DNA from: Gemmatimonadota bacterium
GTDB taxonomy: Bacteria; Gemmatimonadota; Gemmatimonadetes; Gemmatimonadales; Gemmatimonadaceae
Length of the DNA stretch: 64,000 nucleotides
Direction: 5' to 3'
Assembly (NCBI GenBank): GCA_020161135.1
Contig: JAIUOB010000003.1
Coordinates: 637,482 to 701,481, forward strand
Positions within the stretch are counted from its first letter, which is position 1. Each line of letters begins with the position of its first letter. Under the pieces are notes generated by a model. The model worked only from the letters and a program-made list of their open reading frames with translations. It was not told where the DNA came from and did no database searches. This document shows positions 1 to 8,145 of the stretch, in pieces. The translations under genes were made by a program, and so were the position numbers.

Positions 1-1
1 G

Positions 2-136
2 ACGTTGGGCGGGGTCGCCGGCATTGCCTGGCCCTGGTACGTGCTCATCGGCACCACCCTCACCGTCACCACCGGCGTGCTTGCTTCCCTGACGCACCCG
101 GCACCGCCACCGACGTCGCGCGGAGCGACGCGATGA
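2..136 (+). CDS. C-terminal end of a sodium:solute symporter (SSS) family transporter, partial
   Basis: This is the last 44 codons of a gene that begins before the window. The peptide has a transmembrane stretch beginning AWPWYVLIGTTLTVTTGVL, followed by a short proline-rich polar tail. That Trp-Pro-Trp-Tyr helix and tail resemble the C-terminus of SSS-family sodium-coupled sugar or solute symporters. Its stop codon overlaps the start of the sugar kinase gene (ATGA), so the two are translationally coupled. A symporter coupled to a kinase suggests import and phosphorylation of a sugar or amino sugar. The family call rests on few residues and the context. Confidence 0.55.
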   Translation, partial: TLGGVAGIAWPWYVLIGTTLTVTTGVLASLTHPAPPPTSRGATR

Positions 137-1083
137 CCGCCGGTCCGCTCGATCCGATGCCGCTGGTCGTTGGGGTTGACGGTGGCGGCAGCCGCACGCG
201 TGTCGTGCTCGCCGATGCCACCGGCGCCGTACTGGCCAGGGTGGAAGGCGGCGCGAGCGCGCTCAAGCCCGGACAGGAACCGGTGGCGGCTGACGTCATC
301 AAGGCACTCATCCAGGAGGCCCTCGCTGCTGCGGATCGCAGCGACACCCGCCCCGCGGTCTGCGTCGTTGGTGTCGCGGGCGCCGGTCAGGAGCGCGCCG
401 CCCAGGCACTGTGGTCCGCGCTGGCGCAGCGCCGCGTCGCCGATGATGTGTCCGTGCAGGCTGATGCCACCATCGCCATGGACGACGCCTTCGGCGACAG
501 CGCCGGCGTGTTGCTCATCGCCGGCACGGGGAGCGTGGCGTTCTCGCGCGCGCCTGACGGCCGACTCGAGCGCTGCGGGGGCTGGGGCCCGAACATCGGC
601 GATGAAGGCAGCGCCGCGTGGCTGGGCCGTCGTGCCCTCAGTGTCGTCACCGCGGCGCACGACGGGCGAGAGCCGGAGACGGCGCTCACCGGCGCGCTGC
701 TGACCGCGCTGGAGCTCGAGCACATGGACGACCTCATCCCGTGGGCGGCGGCCGCGACGCCGGGAGCGCTCGCGCAGCTCGCCCCGGTGGTCTCGCAGGT
801 GGCCGCGACCGGCGACCTGCGGGCCAATGCCTTGCTCAGCTTCTGTGTCGAGGAGCTGTCGCTGCACGTGCGGACCCTTGCACGGCGGTGCTTCACCGAC
901 GAGCGCGCCAGCGTTCCCGTCGCCTTTGCCGGCGGCCTCCTGTCGCGCGGCTCGCTCGTGCGCAAACGTCTCGAGCAGCGACTCCGTACGGCGGTGCCCG
1001 GCGCGGTGATCCGCGCGGACGATGTCGATGCGGCACGAGGCGCCGTGCGTCGCGCACGGCGCTTACTGGGCGTCGACGCGTGA
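133..1083 (+). CDS. BadF/BadG/BcrA/BcrD ATPase family protein, N-acetylglucosamine kinase-like
   Basis: This is a 316-residue ASKHA-fold protein likely to phosphorylate an amino sugar such as N-acetylglucosamine with ATP in the cytoplasm. The N-terminal phosphate-binding loop VGVDGGGSRTR is at about residues 14-23. The second phosphate motif AGTGS lies at 130-134, followed by GGWGPNIGDEGS at 149-160, which is characteristic of NagK-like members of the BadF/BadG family. An adenosine-type motif (FAGGLL) occurs near 262-267. Length fits single-domain sugar kinases and not the benzoyl-CoA reductase activators, and the Fe-S cysteines of those activators are absent. The start overlaps the symporter stop, and the stop overlaps the next regulator gene. 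The exact sugar cannot be read from sequence. Confidence 0.85.
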   Translation: MTAGPLDPMPLVVGVDGGGSRTRVVLADATGAVLARVEGGASALKPGQEPVAADVIKALIQEALAAADRSDTRPAVCVVGVAGAGQERAAQALWSALAQRRVADDVSVQADATIAMDDAFGDSAGVLLIAGTGSVAFSRAPDGRLERCGGWGPNIGDEGSAAWLGRRALSVVTAAHDGREPETALTGALLTALELEHMDDLIPWAAAATPGALAQLAPVVSQVAATGDLRANALLSFCVEELSLHVRTLARRCFTDERASVPVAFAGGLLSRGSLVRKRLEQRLRTAVPGAVIRADDVDAARGAVRRARRLLGVDA

Positions 1084-2324
1084 GTCCAGTGGCCGGGGCG
1101 CGTCTGCTCGTTGTCGACGACGACCCCGGCATCGTCGCAATGCTGTCGGGGATCTTCACCCGCGCCGGCTATCAGGTGAGCAGCACCACCGACCCGCGGG
1201 CGGCAGCGACCCTGTACAGCACCCACGACTCGGATGCCGTGCTGCTGGATGTGTCGATGCCCGAGCACGACGGCTTCGCCGTGCTCGATGAGATTCGCAC
1301 GATCGACCCGGACGCGTGCGTGCTCATGCTCACCGGGCACGGCGACATCGAGTCGGCGGTGCGGGCCATGCGGGCAGGCGCCGAGAACTTCCTCACGAAG
1401 CCGTTCGATCGGGAGCATCTGCTCATCACGGTCGAACGCGCCCTCGAGCAGACAGAGCTCCGTCGTCGCCATCGCCTGCGCAGTGCGCAGGTGCGCGCGG
1501 ACGAACAGACGGCGGAGCTGGTGCTCTCGCGCCCTGTCGCCCGGCTGCTGCAGATCCTGGCGCGCAAGCGGTCGCCGCTGCTGCTGCATGGCGAGCGTGG
1601 CACCGGGCGGCGACTCGCGGCCACCCTGCTGCATCGGCTGTCGGATCGCGCCGATCAGCCCCTGCTCCAGCTTTCCGTGAAGGACCGTCACGAGGCCGAC
1701 GTGCGGCGTCTGCTCTTCGGCGGCGATGGGACGCCCGGGCTCGTGCGCCTCGCTCAGCGCGGCACGCTGGTGCTCCGCGACATCGAGGCACTCACCCCCG
1801 CCCTGCAGGACGGACTGGTGCGGGTGTTCGGCGAGCGAGACGGGAGCGAGGCCGACCGCCCGGATGGTGGGTGGAGTGCGCCGGCACGGCTCATCGCGAT
1901 CTCGGCCATGTCACCGGCCCAGGCGGCCGCCAGCGGCGCGCTCACGCGCGCGTTCATCCACCTGTTCGGCGCGCTCCCCGTACAGCTTCCGCCGCTGCGC
2001 GACCGAGACCGCGACACGATCGAGGCGCTGGCGGCGCACACGGTGCGCGCCGGGTTCATCGCGAGCGGGACCGGCCCCGAGGGACTGGCACCGGACGCCC
2101 TCGACGTCCTGGTCGCGCAGCGCTGGCCCGGCAACCTCACGGAGCTCGAGGAGATCGTGTCGGCAGCGCTGGTGCACGGCGCCCACGCGGACACGCTCAC
2201 GGCGGCGCACGTGCACGCGGCCCTCGGCGATGCCGCGCTACCCAACGACGCGGTGCTGGCCGCGCCCTTCGACGCGTTGCGGGACGCGCAGCGACATCCC
2301 CGGCGGGCGGCGTCGCCACGGTGA
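1080..2324 (+). CDS. NtrC-like response regulator (receiver plus degenerate AAA+ domain), frame interrupted before its HTH
   Basis: Starts at a GTG that overlaps the kinase stop codon (GTGA). The receiver domain covers residues 8-125 with acidic DDD at 13-15, phosphoacceptor Asp57, Thr85 and Lys107. A AAA+ region follows, but its Walker A is GERGTGRR (171-178), with Arg in place of the essential Lys. The Walker B region reads GTLVLRDIEAL (228-238) and has lost the usual acidic pair. No GAFTGA loop is present, so contact with sigma-54 is unlikely. The frame stops at 2324, while a Fis-type HTH continues in another frame from about 2300 to 2482. A one-base deletion between about 2280 and 2320 would explain this. 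It could be a sequencing error or a real mutation. Confidence 0.8.
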   Translation: MSPVAGARLLVVDDDPGIVAMLSGIFTRAGYQVSSTTDPRAAATLYSTHDSDAVLLDVSMPEHDGFAVLDEIRTIDPDACVLMLTGHGDIESAVRAMRAGAENFLTKPFDREHLLITVERALEQTELRRRHRLRSAQVRADEQTAELVLSRPVARLLQILARKRSPLLLHGERGTGRRLAATLLHRLSDRADQPLLQLSVKDRHEADVRRLLFGGDGTPGLVRLAQRGTLVLRDIEALTPALQDGLVRVFGERDGSEADRPDGGWSAPARLIAISAMSPAQAAASGALTRAFIHLFGALPVQLPPLRDRDRDTIEALAAHTVRAGFIASGTGPEGLAPDALDVLVAQRWPGNLTELEEIVSAALVHGAHADTLTAAHVHAALGDAALPNDAVLAAPFDALRDAQRHPRRAASPR

Positions 2325-2482
2325 CGCCCACCTCGCTGCGTACGCTCGTCGAGGTCGAGCGGGAGCACGTCGCGGCGGTCATGCACGCCGTGCGCGGCAA
2401 CGTGAGCGAAGCCGCGCGGGTGCTCGGCATCACCCGCACGACCCTCTACAAGAAGCTGCGCGGACTCGACCAGCCCGACTGA
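2321..2482 (+). pseudogene. Out-of-frame Fis-type HTH of the preceding NtrC-like regulator
   Basis: This frame encodes a Fis-family helix-turn-helix with EREHVAAVMHAVRGNVSEAA followed by RVLGITRTTLYKKL. That is the normal C-terminal end of NtrC-type regulators, where the linker usually reads into a conserved 'L.EVER.HI..VL' helix. It is shifted relative to the receiver/AAA+ frame ending at 2324. A GTG at 2321 could in principle restart translation as a 53-residue peptide, but the regulator-like linker begins upstream of it. I therefore treat it as the displaced end of the same gene. Resequencing would show whether the frameshift is real. Confidence 0.7.
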
Positions 2483-2541
2483 GCGCGTCGCGCGCGCACG
2501 AGGCGCGCGCGACGACGTCGGCGACGCCTGCGCGGCGACGC

Positions 2542-3828
2542 TTACGCCGCGACCGGTGCGTCGCCGGGCGCCTTCAGCTCCCCTTCCCAACGCGCCATCA
2601 CGGCGGTGGCGAGGCAGTTGCCGAGCAGGTTCACCGACGTGCGCGCCATGTCCATGATGGCGTCGACGCCGAGGATGACGGCGATACCCTCGAGCGGCAG
2701 GCCGAACTGCGCCAGGGCGCCCGAGAGAATCACGAGCGACGCGCGCGGCACTGCGGCGACGCCCTTGGACGTCAGCATGAGCGTCAGCATCATGAGCAGC
2801 TGCTGGCCAATCGGCATGTCGATGCCCGCGGCCTGCGCCACGAACACCGATGCCAGCGCCAGGTAGAGCGTGCTGCCGTCGAGGTTGAACGAGTAGCCCG
2901 TCGGGAGCACGAACGACACGATGCGGCGCGGCACCCCGAACTTCTCCATCGCCGTCATGGCCTGCGGGAACGCCGCCTCGCTCGAGGCGGTCGAGAAGGC
3001 GATGAGCCACGGCTCCTTCACGTGGCTCCAGAACGCCTTGATGGGGATGCGCATGATGAGCGCGACCGGCACGAGCACGAACAGCACGAAGACAATGAGC
3101 GACACGTACAGCGTCCCGACGAGCTTCGCGAGGCTCAGCAGCACCGAGAGGCCGCTCTTCCCCACCGTCACGCCGATGGCCGCGCCGATGCCGATGGGCG
3201 CATACGCCATGACGATGCCGACGAACTTGAACATGATGTCGCTGATGGCCTGCAGGCCGTCGAGCGCGATCTTCTTGGACGGGCCTTCCACGCGCGCCAG
3301 GGCGACGGCGAAGATGATGGCAAAGAAGACGATCTGCAGCACTTCATTGGCCGCCGCCGCCTCGAAGAAACTCTGCGGGACCGTGTGTTCGAGCACCGAG
3401 GCGAACGTGGGCGTCTTGGCCGCGAGCGCCTTGAACTCGTCGGTGCCGGCACTGGCCGCCGTCGACAGCCCGATCCCGACGCCGGGTTTCACCACGTTCA
3501 CCGCGATGAGACCGATCGCGAGCGCCAGCGTGGTGACGATCTCGAAGTAGATGATCGACCGCAGCGCCAGCTTGCCGACCTTCTTCATGTCGTCGCCATG
3601 GCCGGCGATGCCGACCACCAGCGTCGAGAAGAGCAGCGGGACGATCAATGACTTGATCATCCGCAGGAAGATGTTCGCGAACGGCTTGAGGTTCGGCGCG
3701 AAGTCGGGCGCCAGCCAGCCGACGAGGATGCCGGCGACCATCGAGATGAGGATCCACTGCGAGAAGCCGATGCCGAGGAAGCCCTTCGACGGCGACGGCG
3801 CGGGCGTGGAGGCGGCAGAGTGAGCCAT
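2542..3828 (-). CDS. Dicarboxylate/amino acid:cation symporter (DAACS; GltP/DctA-type)
   Basis: This is a 428-residue inner-membrane secondary transporter that imports glutamate/aspartate or C4-dicarboxylates with Na+ or H+. Family hallmarks are the serine-rich re-entrant loop FSTASSEAAFP (278-288), NLDGSTLYLALASVFVAQA (315-333), TSKGVAAVPRASLV (353-366) and the C-terminal substrate/cation segment with MDMARTSVNLLGNCLA (392-407). I chose the ATG at 3828. Upstream in-frame codons extend into the spacer before the permease gene and match nothing in the family. The next upstream gene is another amino acid permease in the same orientation with a ~50 bp gap, so both may be co-transcribed. The substrate, dicarboxylate or glutamate, is not settled. 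Confidence 0.9.
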   Translation of the reverse strand: MAHSAASTPAPSPSKGFLGIGFSQWILISMVAGILVGWLAPDFAPNLKPFANIFLRMIKSLIVPLLFSTLVVGIAGHGDDMKKVGKLALRSIIYFEIVTTLALAIGLIAVNVVKPGVGIGLSTAASAGTDEFKALAAKTPTFASVLEHTVPQSFFEAAAANEVLQIVFFAIIFAVALARVEGPSKKIALDGLQAISDIMFKFVGIVMAYAPIGIGAAIGVTVGKSGLSVLLSLAKLVGTLYVSLIVFVLFVLVPVALIMRIPIKAFWSHVKEPWLIAFSTASSEAAFPQAMTAMEKFGVPRRIVSFVLPTGYSFNLDGSTLYLALASVFVAQAAGIDMPIGQQLLMMLTLMLTSKGVAAVPRASLVILSGALAQFGLPLEGIAVILGVDAIMDMARTSVNLLGNCLATAVMARWEGELKAPGDAPVAA

Positions 3829-3878
3829 GTGGCGGGAGACGGGAGGCGGGAGGAACGAGTGGCGTCGATGCCGACGGC

Positions 3879-5351
3879 TCAGCGGGAGCGCAGCACGGAA
3901 TTGCGGTAGCCGAACGCGAAGTAGACGGTGAGACCGATCGCCATCCAGACGCCGAAGGCGATCCAGGCGCTCGCGGGAAGCCCCTGCATGACGAAGACGC
4001 AGGCGCCGGCGCCGCCCAGGCACACCAGCCAGAAGAATGGCACCTTGAACGGCCGCGGACGATCGGGCTCGCGGAGGCGCAGCACCAACACACCGATGCA
4101 CACCACCGCGAAGGCGGCGAGCGTGCCGATGTTCGTGAGGTCGTACGTCGCGGCGTCGTCGGCCACGAGGGCACCCAGCGCGACGCAGATGCCGGTGAGC
4201 GTGGTCGTGACGTGCGGCGTCCGCGTCTTGGGATGCAGCTTGGCCGCGAACTTGGGGAGCAGGCCGTCACGGGCCATGGCGTAGAAGATGCGCGGCTGCC
4301 CGTACTGGAAGACCAGCAACACCGCCGCCATCGACACCACGGCGCCGGCCGCGACGATCCAGCTCGCCGTCCCGAGCCCGGCGATCTGCAGCGCCTTCGC
4401 CAGCGGATCGGAGCTCTTGAGCTGGTCGTACGGCACGAGCCCGGTCGCCACGAAGCCGACGATCACGTAGATCAGCGTGCACACCCCCAGACCGCCGAGG
4501 ATACCGAGCGGCAGGTTGCGCTGCGGATTGCGCGTCTCTTCGGCCGCGGTCGAGATGGCATCGAAGCCGATGTAGGCGAAGAAGACGATCGCCGCACCCT
4601 GATGGATGCCGCGGAAGCCATTCGGCGCGAACGGGGTGTAGTTGGCCGTGTCGATGTGCATGGCGCCCACGCCCACGAACAGCGCGAGCACGAGCAGCTT
4701 CACCACGACCATGATGTTGTTCGCGCGCGTGCTTTCCTTGACCCCCTGCAGCAACAGCACCGTGATCGCCGCGACGATGGCGAAGGCCGGCAGGTTGATG
4801 AGGATCGGGATCGGGCCAAGGCGCGGCGCCGTGTCGAGCAACTGCAGGATGGCGGGGTCGCTGCTCGCCTTCACATTCCAGTAGCCGTGGGTCAACCACC
4901 CAGGGAGGCTGATGCCGAATCCAGTGAGCAGGGAGTTGAAGTAGCCGCCCCACGCGATGGCGACGGCGACATTGCCCACCGCGTACTCGAGGATGAGCGC
5001 CCACCCGACGATCCAGGCGACGATCTCGCCGAGCGTGGCGTAGGCATACGCGTACGCGCTGCCGGCCTGCGGAATCATCGCCGCGAGTTCGGCGTAGCAG
5101 AGCGCGGCGAGCCCGCACACCGCGCCGAGCAGCACGAACGAGAGCACCAGGGCGGGGCCGGCCCCGTAGCGCACCACGGTGCCGTCTGCGAGCGTCTCGC
5201 CCGCAGCGGCCGTGCCGAGGGAGGAGAAGATGCCGGCACCGATGACGGCGCCGATGGCCAACATGACGAGGTCGGCGGCACCGAGGGTCCGACGCATGCC
5301 GTGTTCACCGTCGTCGCTGGCGACGATCGGCTTCCGGTCAAACAAGCCCAT
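3879..5351 (-). CDS. APC-superfamily amino acid permease
   Basis: This 490-residue multi-spanning membrane protein belongs to the amino acid/polyamine/organocation superfamily and is closest in feel to the cationic amino acid transporter (YfnA/CAT) group. The first helix carries the classic unwound substrate site in LVMLAIGAVIGAGIFSSLG, about residues 28-46. This is followed by YAELAAMIPQAGSAYAYAYA, about 106-125, typical of helix 3 and its loop. FAYIGFDAISTAAEETRNPQ (helix 6 region) is also diagnostic. About twelve to thirteen hydrophobic segments can be counted. The gene ends 50 bp before the symporter gene. It likely imports amino acids, which fits an organism with many peptidases. Confidence 0.9.
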   Translation of the reverse strand: MGLFDRKPIVASDDGEHGMRRTLGAADLVMLAIGAVIGAGIFSSLGTAAAGETLADGTVVRYGAGPALVLSFVLLGAVCGLAALCYAELAAMIPQAGSAYAYAYATLGEIVAWIVGWALILEYAVGNVAVAIAWGGYFNSLLTGFGISLPGWLTHGYWNVKASSDPAILQLLDTAPRLGPIPILINLPAFAIVAAITVLLLQGVKESTRANNIMVVVKLLVLALFVGVGAMHIDTANYTPFAPNGFRGIHQGAAIVFFAYIGFDAISTAAEETRNPQRNLPLGILGGLGVCTLIYVIVGFVATGLVPYDQLKSSDPLAKALQIAGLGTASWIVAAGAVVSMAAVLLVFQYGQPRIFYAMARDGLLPKFAAKLHPKTRTPHVTTTLTGICVALGALVADDAATYDLTNIGTLAAFAVVCIGVLVLRLREPDRPRPFKVPFFWLVCLGGAGACVFVMQGLPASAWIAFGVWMAIGLTVYFAFGYRNSVLRSR

Positions 5352-5434
5352 GGGGGAGTGGGCGGAGGGGAGGTGGCGGCACGGAGACCGGTGCCGCAGG
5401 GGAGCCAGCGCGCGAAGCTAGCGCGCGTGCGCGA

Positions 5435-6277
5435 TCACAGCGAGTAGGTGATCTGCGTCTTGGCGCGTACGGGGACACCGCGCGCATCGACAGCGGGACG
5501 GAAGCGAATGGCCACCAGCGCATCGCGCAGCTTCCGATTGTACGCGCCGTCCTTGGTGGGCGTGAACTGCAGGTCGATGACCTTGCCGGTGGAGTCGACG
5601 TCGAACTCGACGACCACCGTGCCCTTGGCCTTGTTGGGAACCGGGAGCGGCGGCAGGAACAGCTCGGTGGGTGCCGGCGGATAGACGCTCCCGGGGCCGC
5701 CGCCGGTGCCAGGCCCCACGGACGAACCCCGGCCGGTGCCGACGCCGGAGCCGACGCCGCCGCCGGTGCCGGGACCGCTGCCGGCCGAACCATCGTTGCC
5801 GCTGCCACCACCGGTGCCGGTGGTGGCGGACTTGGTCTCTGCCGCATCCGCCGCCGCGGTCTGCTGCGGTGGGGTGGGCTGCGGCGGCGTCGGCGTGGGC
5901 GGCGGCGGGACCGGTGGCTTGATCTCCGGTGGCTTGATCTCGGGCGGCTTGATCTGCGGCGTGGGAACGGGCGGTGGCGTGGGCGCCACGCGCACGAACT
6001 GCACGCGTTCCTGCTTGGGCTGACCACCCGTACCACGACTGCCGCCGCCGCCCCCGCCGGCCGGGCCGACGCCACCGGCGCCGAGCACCTCCTTCATCAG
6101 CTCGGGCGACGTGAACGGGACGATGAGGAGCGCGATGATGAGCGCGTGCAGCAGAATGGACATCACGAGACTGCCGACGCGCCGATTCTTCCCCAACGGA
6201 ATCCCGATGGGGGGGCGGTAGCGCGGACGCTCCGGTGGCGGCGTCTCGCTGAACTCCGAGTGAGGCGAAACCGTCAT
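5435..6277 (-). CDS. TonB family energy-transducing protein (second TonB of the cluster)
   Basis: This 280-residue protein has a short cytoplasmic start, one transmembrane helix (about 37-55, VMSILLHALIIALLIVPF), a glycine-rich segment and then a proline/lysine spacer with three IKPPE-type repeats. A long Gly/Ser/Thr-rich linker leads to a C-terminal TonB domain (about 220-280) including TVVVEFDVDSTGKVIDLQF and RFRPAVDARGVPV. It would couple proton-motive force from ExbB/ExbD to outer-membrane TonB-dependent receptors or secretins. I start at ATG 6277. Upstream codons are unlike the family. It lies after the terminator that follows exbD, so it probably has its own promoter. Confidence 0.85.
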   Translation of the reverse strand: MTVSPHSEFSETPPPERPRYRPPIGIPLGKNRRVGSLVMSILLHALIIALLIVPFTSPELMKEVLGAGGVGPAGGGGGGSRGTGGQPKQERVQFVRVAPTPPPVPTPQIKPPEIKPPEIKPPVPPPPTPTPPQPTPPQQTAAADAAETKSATTGTGGGSGNDGSAGSGPGTGGGVGSGVGTGRGSSVGPGTGGGPGSVYPPAPTELFLPPLPVPNKAKGTVVVEFDVDSTGKVIDLQFTPTKDGAYNRKLRDALVAIRFRPAVDARGVPVRAKTQITYSL

Positions 6278-6334
6278 CGAGGGGCGGGAACGGGACCGGG
6301 CCGATCCGCAGACCGGCAAACGATGAAAAATACT

Positions 6335-6368
6335 ACGGCGGGCGAGCCCAAAGGGGTTCGCCCGCCGT
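6335..6368 (-). terminator. Rho-independent terminator of the tonB-exbB-exbD operon
   Basis: An 11-bp perfect GC-rich stem (ACGGCGGGCGA paired with TCGCCCGCCGT) with a 12-nt loop lies just past the stop of exbD. Read on the minus strand, it is followed by TAGTATTTTTC, a usable T-tract. It should end transcription of the upstream operon before the second tonB gene. Confidence 0.8.
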
Positions 6369-6426
6369 GTCAGACACCAGACCCACCAGCCGAGTGCCCT
6401 AGGGCGCCCGGCAGACCACCGTCAGG

Positions 6427-6834
6427 TCACTTCGGCGCGACGCCGATGACCTTCACGCCGGCGCCACGAGCCTGGTCCATGGCCCAGATGACGTTGGCGT
6501 ACTTCACGGTCGTGTCACCCTTCACGAAGATGATCTTCTCGGGGCGCGGGTCGTACATGGACTTCAGGCGATTGAACAGATCCGCCTTCTCCACGGCCTG
6601 CTTGTTGATCGCGTACTTGTCATCCGGCAGGATCTCGAGGACGATCTGATCCGGGTTGACGTTCGGCTGCGAAGGCTGCGGGTTCGGGTCGGGCAACTGC
6701 GTATCGATCGCCTTGCGGCTCATCGGGATGATCATCATGAAGATGATGAGCAGCACGAGGAGCACGTCGATCATCGGGGTGACGTTGATCTCGTTGTTGA
6801 GACTCGAGCCACCGCCACCGGTTGACATCCCCAT
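6427..6834 (-). CDS. exbD: ExbD/TolR family biopolymer transport protein (second copy)
   Basis: This 135-residue protein has the ExbD layout: a short cytoplasmic N-terminus, a single transmembrane helix starting NVTPMIDVLLVLLIIFMM (about 17-34) and a periplasmic domain. The Asp in the helix (PMIDVLLVLLIIF, Asp23) is the conserved proton-path residue. It forms the stator with ExbB and energizes TonB. The stop is followed by the hairpin terminator. The gene begins 2 bp after the stop of another exbD. The two copies differ in their periplasmic parts, so they may assemble as a heterologous pair. Confidence 0.92.
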   Translation of the reverse strand: MGMSTGGGGSSLNNEINVTPMIDVLLVLLIIFMMIIPMSRKAIDTQLPDPNPQPSQPNVNPDQIVLEILPDDKYAINKQAVEKADLFNRLKSMYDPRPEKIIFVKGDTTVKYANVIWAMDQARGAGVKVIGVAPK

Positions 6835-6836
6835 GG

Positions 6837-7301
6837 TTACTGCCCTCCCGACTTCAGGATCCGATCGGACTCGACGAGCGATTCCGTACCCGGCGCCTGT
6901 TCGGTGATGAGCGCGGCCACGCGCACACCGCCGCGCGACAGCGTCCCGAGCGCATCGACCACCTTGAGGTACTGAAGGTCCTTGTGGGCCTTCACGTACA
7001 TGATGTAGTCCTCGCGCTCCTTGCCGTAGATGTCACGCACGAGGGTTTCGAGATCCTCGTTGCGGACGGGCTTCTTGTTCAGGTAGTACCGTCCCTGATC
7101 GTCGATGCCGAGCACCTGATCACCATCTTCTTCCGGGTGGGGCTTGAGGTTCTGCCCTTCCGGTGGGACCGCCGTGAACCCCGCGTTGATCTGCGGGATC
7201 GTGATCATGAAGATGATGAGGAGCACCAGCATCACGTCGATCATGGGAGTGACGTTCGGCTCGGCCTTGACGCCGCTGCCGCCGCCTACACTCATGCCCA
7301 T
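6837..7301 (-). CDS. exbD: ExbD/TolR family biopolymer transport protein (first copy)
   Basis: This 154-residue protein has the N-terminal sequence SGVKAEPNVTPMIDVMLVLL and a transmembrane helix at about 17-36 with the conserved Asp23. A longer periplasmic part contains YYLNKKPVRNEDLETLVRDI and ends in an ALITEQAPG-rich tail. It acts with ExbB in the inner membrane to use the proton gradient. The following exbD starts only 2 bp downstream. It is separated from exbB by a 79-bp gap that contains a perfect 8-bp stem-loop. Confidence 0.92.
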   Translation of the reverse strand: MGMSVGGGSGVKAEPNVTPMIDVMLVLLIIFMITIPQINAGFTAVPPEGQNLKPHPEEDGDQVLGIDDQGRYYLNKKPVRNEDLETLVRDIYGKEREDYIMYVKAHKDLQYLKVVDALGTLSRGGVRVAALITEQAPGTESLVESDRILKSGGQ

Positions 7302-7336
7302 GGTGCTTCTCCGTGGTTAGGGACCGTCGGCCGGCG

Positions 7337-7356
7337 CGGCGCCCGTGTGGGCGCCG
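7337..7356. other. Perfect stem-loop between exbB and exbD
   Basis: CGGCGCCC and GGGCGCCG form an 8-bp perfect stem around a GTGT loop, sitting in the 79-bp gap between exbB and the first exbD. No T-run follows on the minus strand. It is therefore more likely an mRNA-stability or processing structure, which could set the ExbB:ExbD ratio, than a full terminator. Function is not shown. Confidence 0.35.
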
Positions 7357-7380
7357 ACCGGCGAACCGACGGAGACTGGC

Positions 7381-8112
7381 TTACTGCGAGATCGACTGGC
7401 CGCCGGCCGTGTTGAACTCGCGCGTGAAGCGCGAACGACCGAACTCACCCGAGACACCCTTGATGAGGTAGTCGATCATTTCCTTCGACGTGTACGTCAT
7501 CTCGGCCGTGAGGTTGTCAATCTTCGTCTGGAAGAAGTTGAACGCCCACACCGCAGGAATGGCGACACCGATACCGATGGCCGTCGTGATGAGCGCCTCG
7601 GCGACACCGGCCGCGATGGCGGAGATACCGCCCGCACCCGACGTGGCCATGCCCGTGAACGAGTTGACGATACCCATCGTGGTGCCGAGGAGACCGACGA
7701 ACGGCGCCGTGGCACCGACCGTCGCGAGGATGCCGAGACCACGCTTCAGGTCGACGACCGTCATGAGCATCTCACGCTCGACCGCACGCTCGGCCGAGTT
7801 GATGTCGGCCACCGTGACCGAGCCATCCTGGATCAGCGGACGGATTTCCGAGAGCGCGCCACCGAGGACGCGGGCGACGTGCGACTTCTTGTAGCCTTCG
7901 GCGAGCTTGATGGCCTCGTTGAGGTTGTCCTCCTCGAGGAACTGCGAGAACTCCGGGGCGAACTTACGCGTCTCGGCCTGCGCCTTGCGCATCGCCCACC
8001 ACTTCTGGATGAGCACCGTGAACGAGAAGGCGGACATGCCAAGCAGCGTGAACACGATGCCCTTGGCAAACCAGCCCATCGACTCGTACAGCTCCATCAG
8101 CGACATGTTCAT
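7381..8112 (-). CDS. exbB: ExbB/TolQ/MotA family proton channel protein
   Basis: This 243-residue inner-membrane protein has three transmembrane segments: about 14-34, then the pair around residues 130-152 and 170-195. Between them are the ExbB signature ATVGATAPFVGLLGTTMGIV (about 129-148) and AEALITTAIGIGVAIPAVWA (about 166-185), whose Thr/Ala residues line the proton path. It pairs with the two downstream ExbDs and the upstream TonB. The start could be the first ATG or the third codon (MSLME). The gene lies 33 bp after tonB in the same direction. Confidence 0.93.
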   Translation of the reverse strand: MNMSLMELYESMGWFAKGIVFTLLGMSAFSFTVLIQKWWAMRKAQAETRKFAPEFSQFLEEDNLNEAIKLAEGYKKSHVARVLGGALSEIRPLIQDGSVTVADINSAERAVEREMLMTVVDLKRGLGILATVGATAPFVGLLGTTMGIVNSFTGMATSGAGGISAIAAGVAEALITTAIGIGVAIPAVWAFNFFQTKIDNLTAEMTYTSKEMIDYLIKGVSGEFGRSRFTREFNTAGGQSISQ

Positions 8113-8145
8113 GAAACGGGTCTCCGCGAAACGGGGGGTGGGGGC

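Noticed and set aside
1754..3010. A minus-strand frame across the regulator end and symporter start
   Set aside because: It spans parts of two real genes in other frames and has no protein-like sequence.
5918..5960. Short tandem repeats as a CRISPR or regulatory array
   Set aside because: The three 15-bp units are in frame and encode the IKPPE spacer repeats of the TonB protein.
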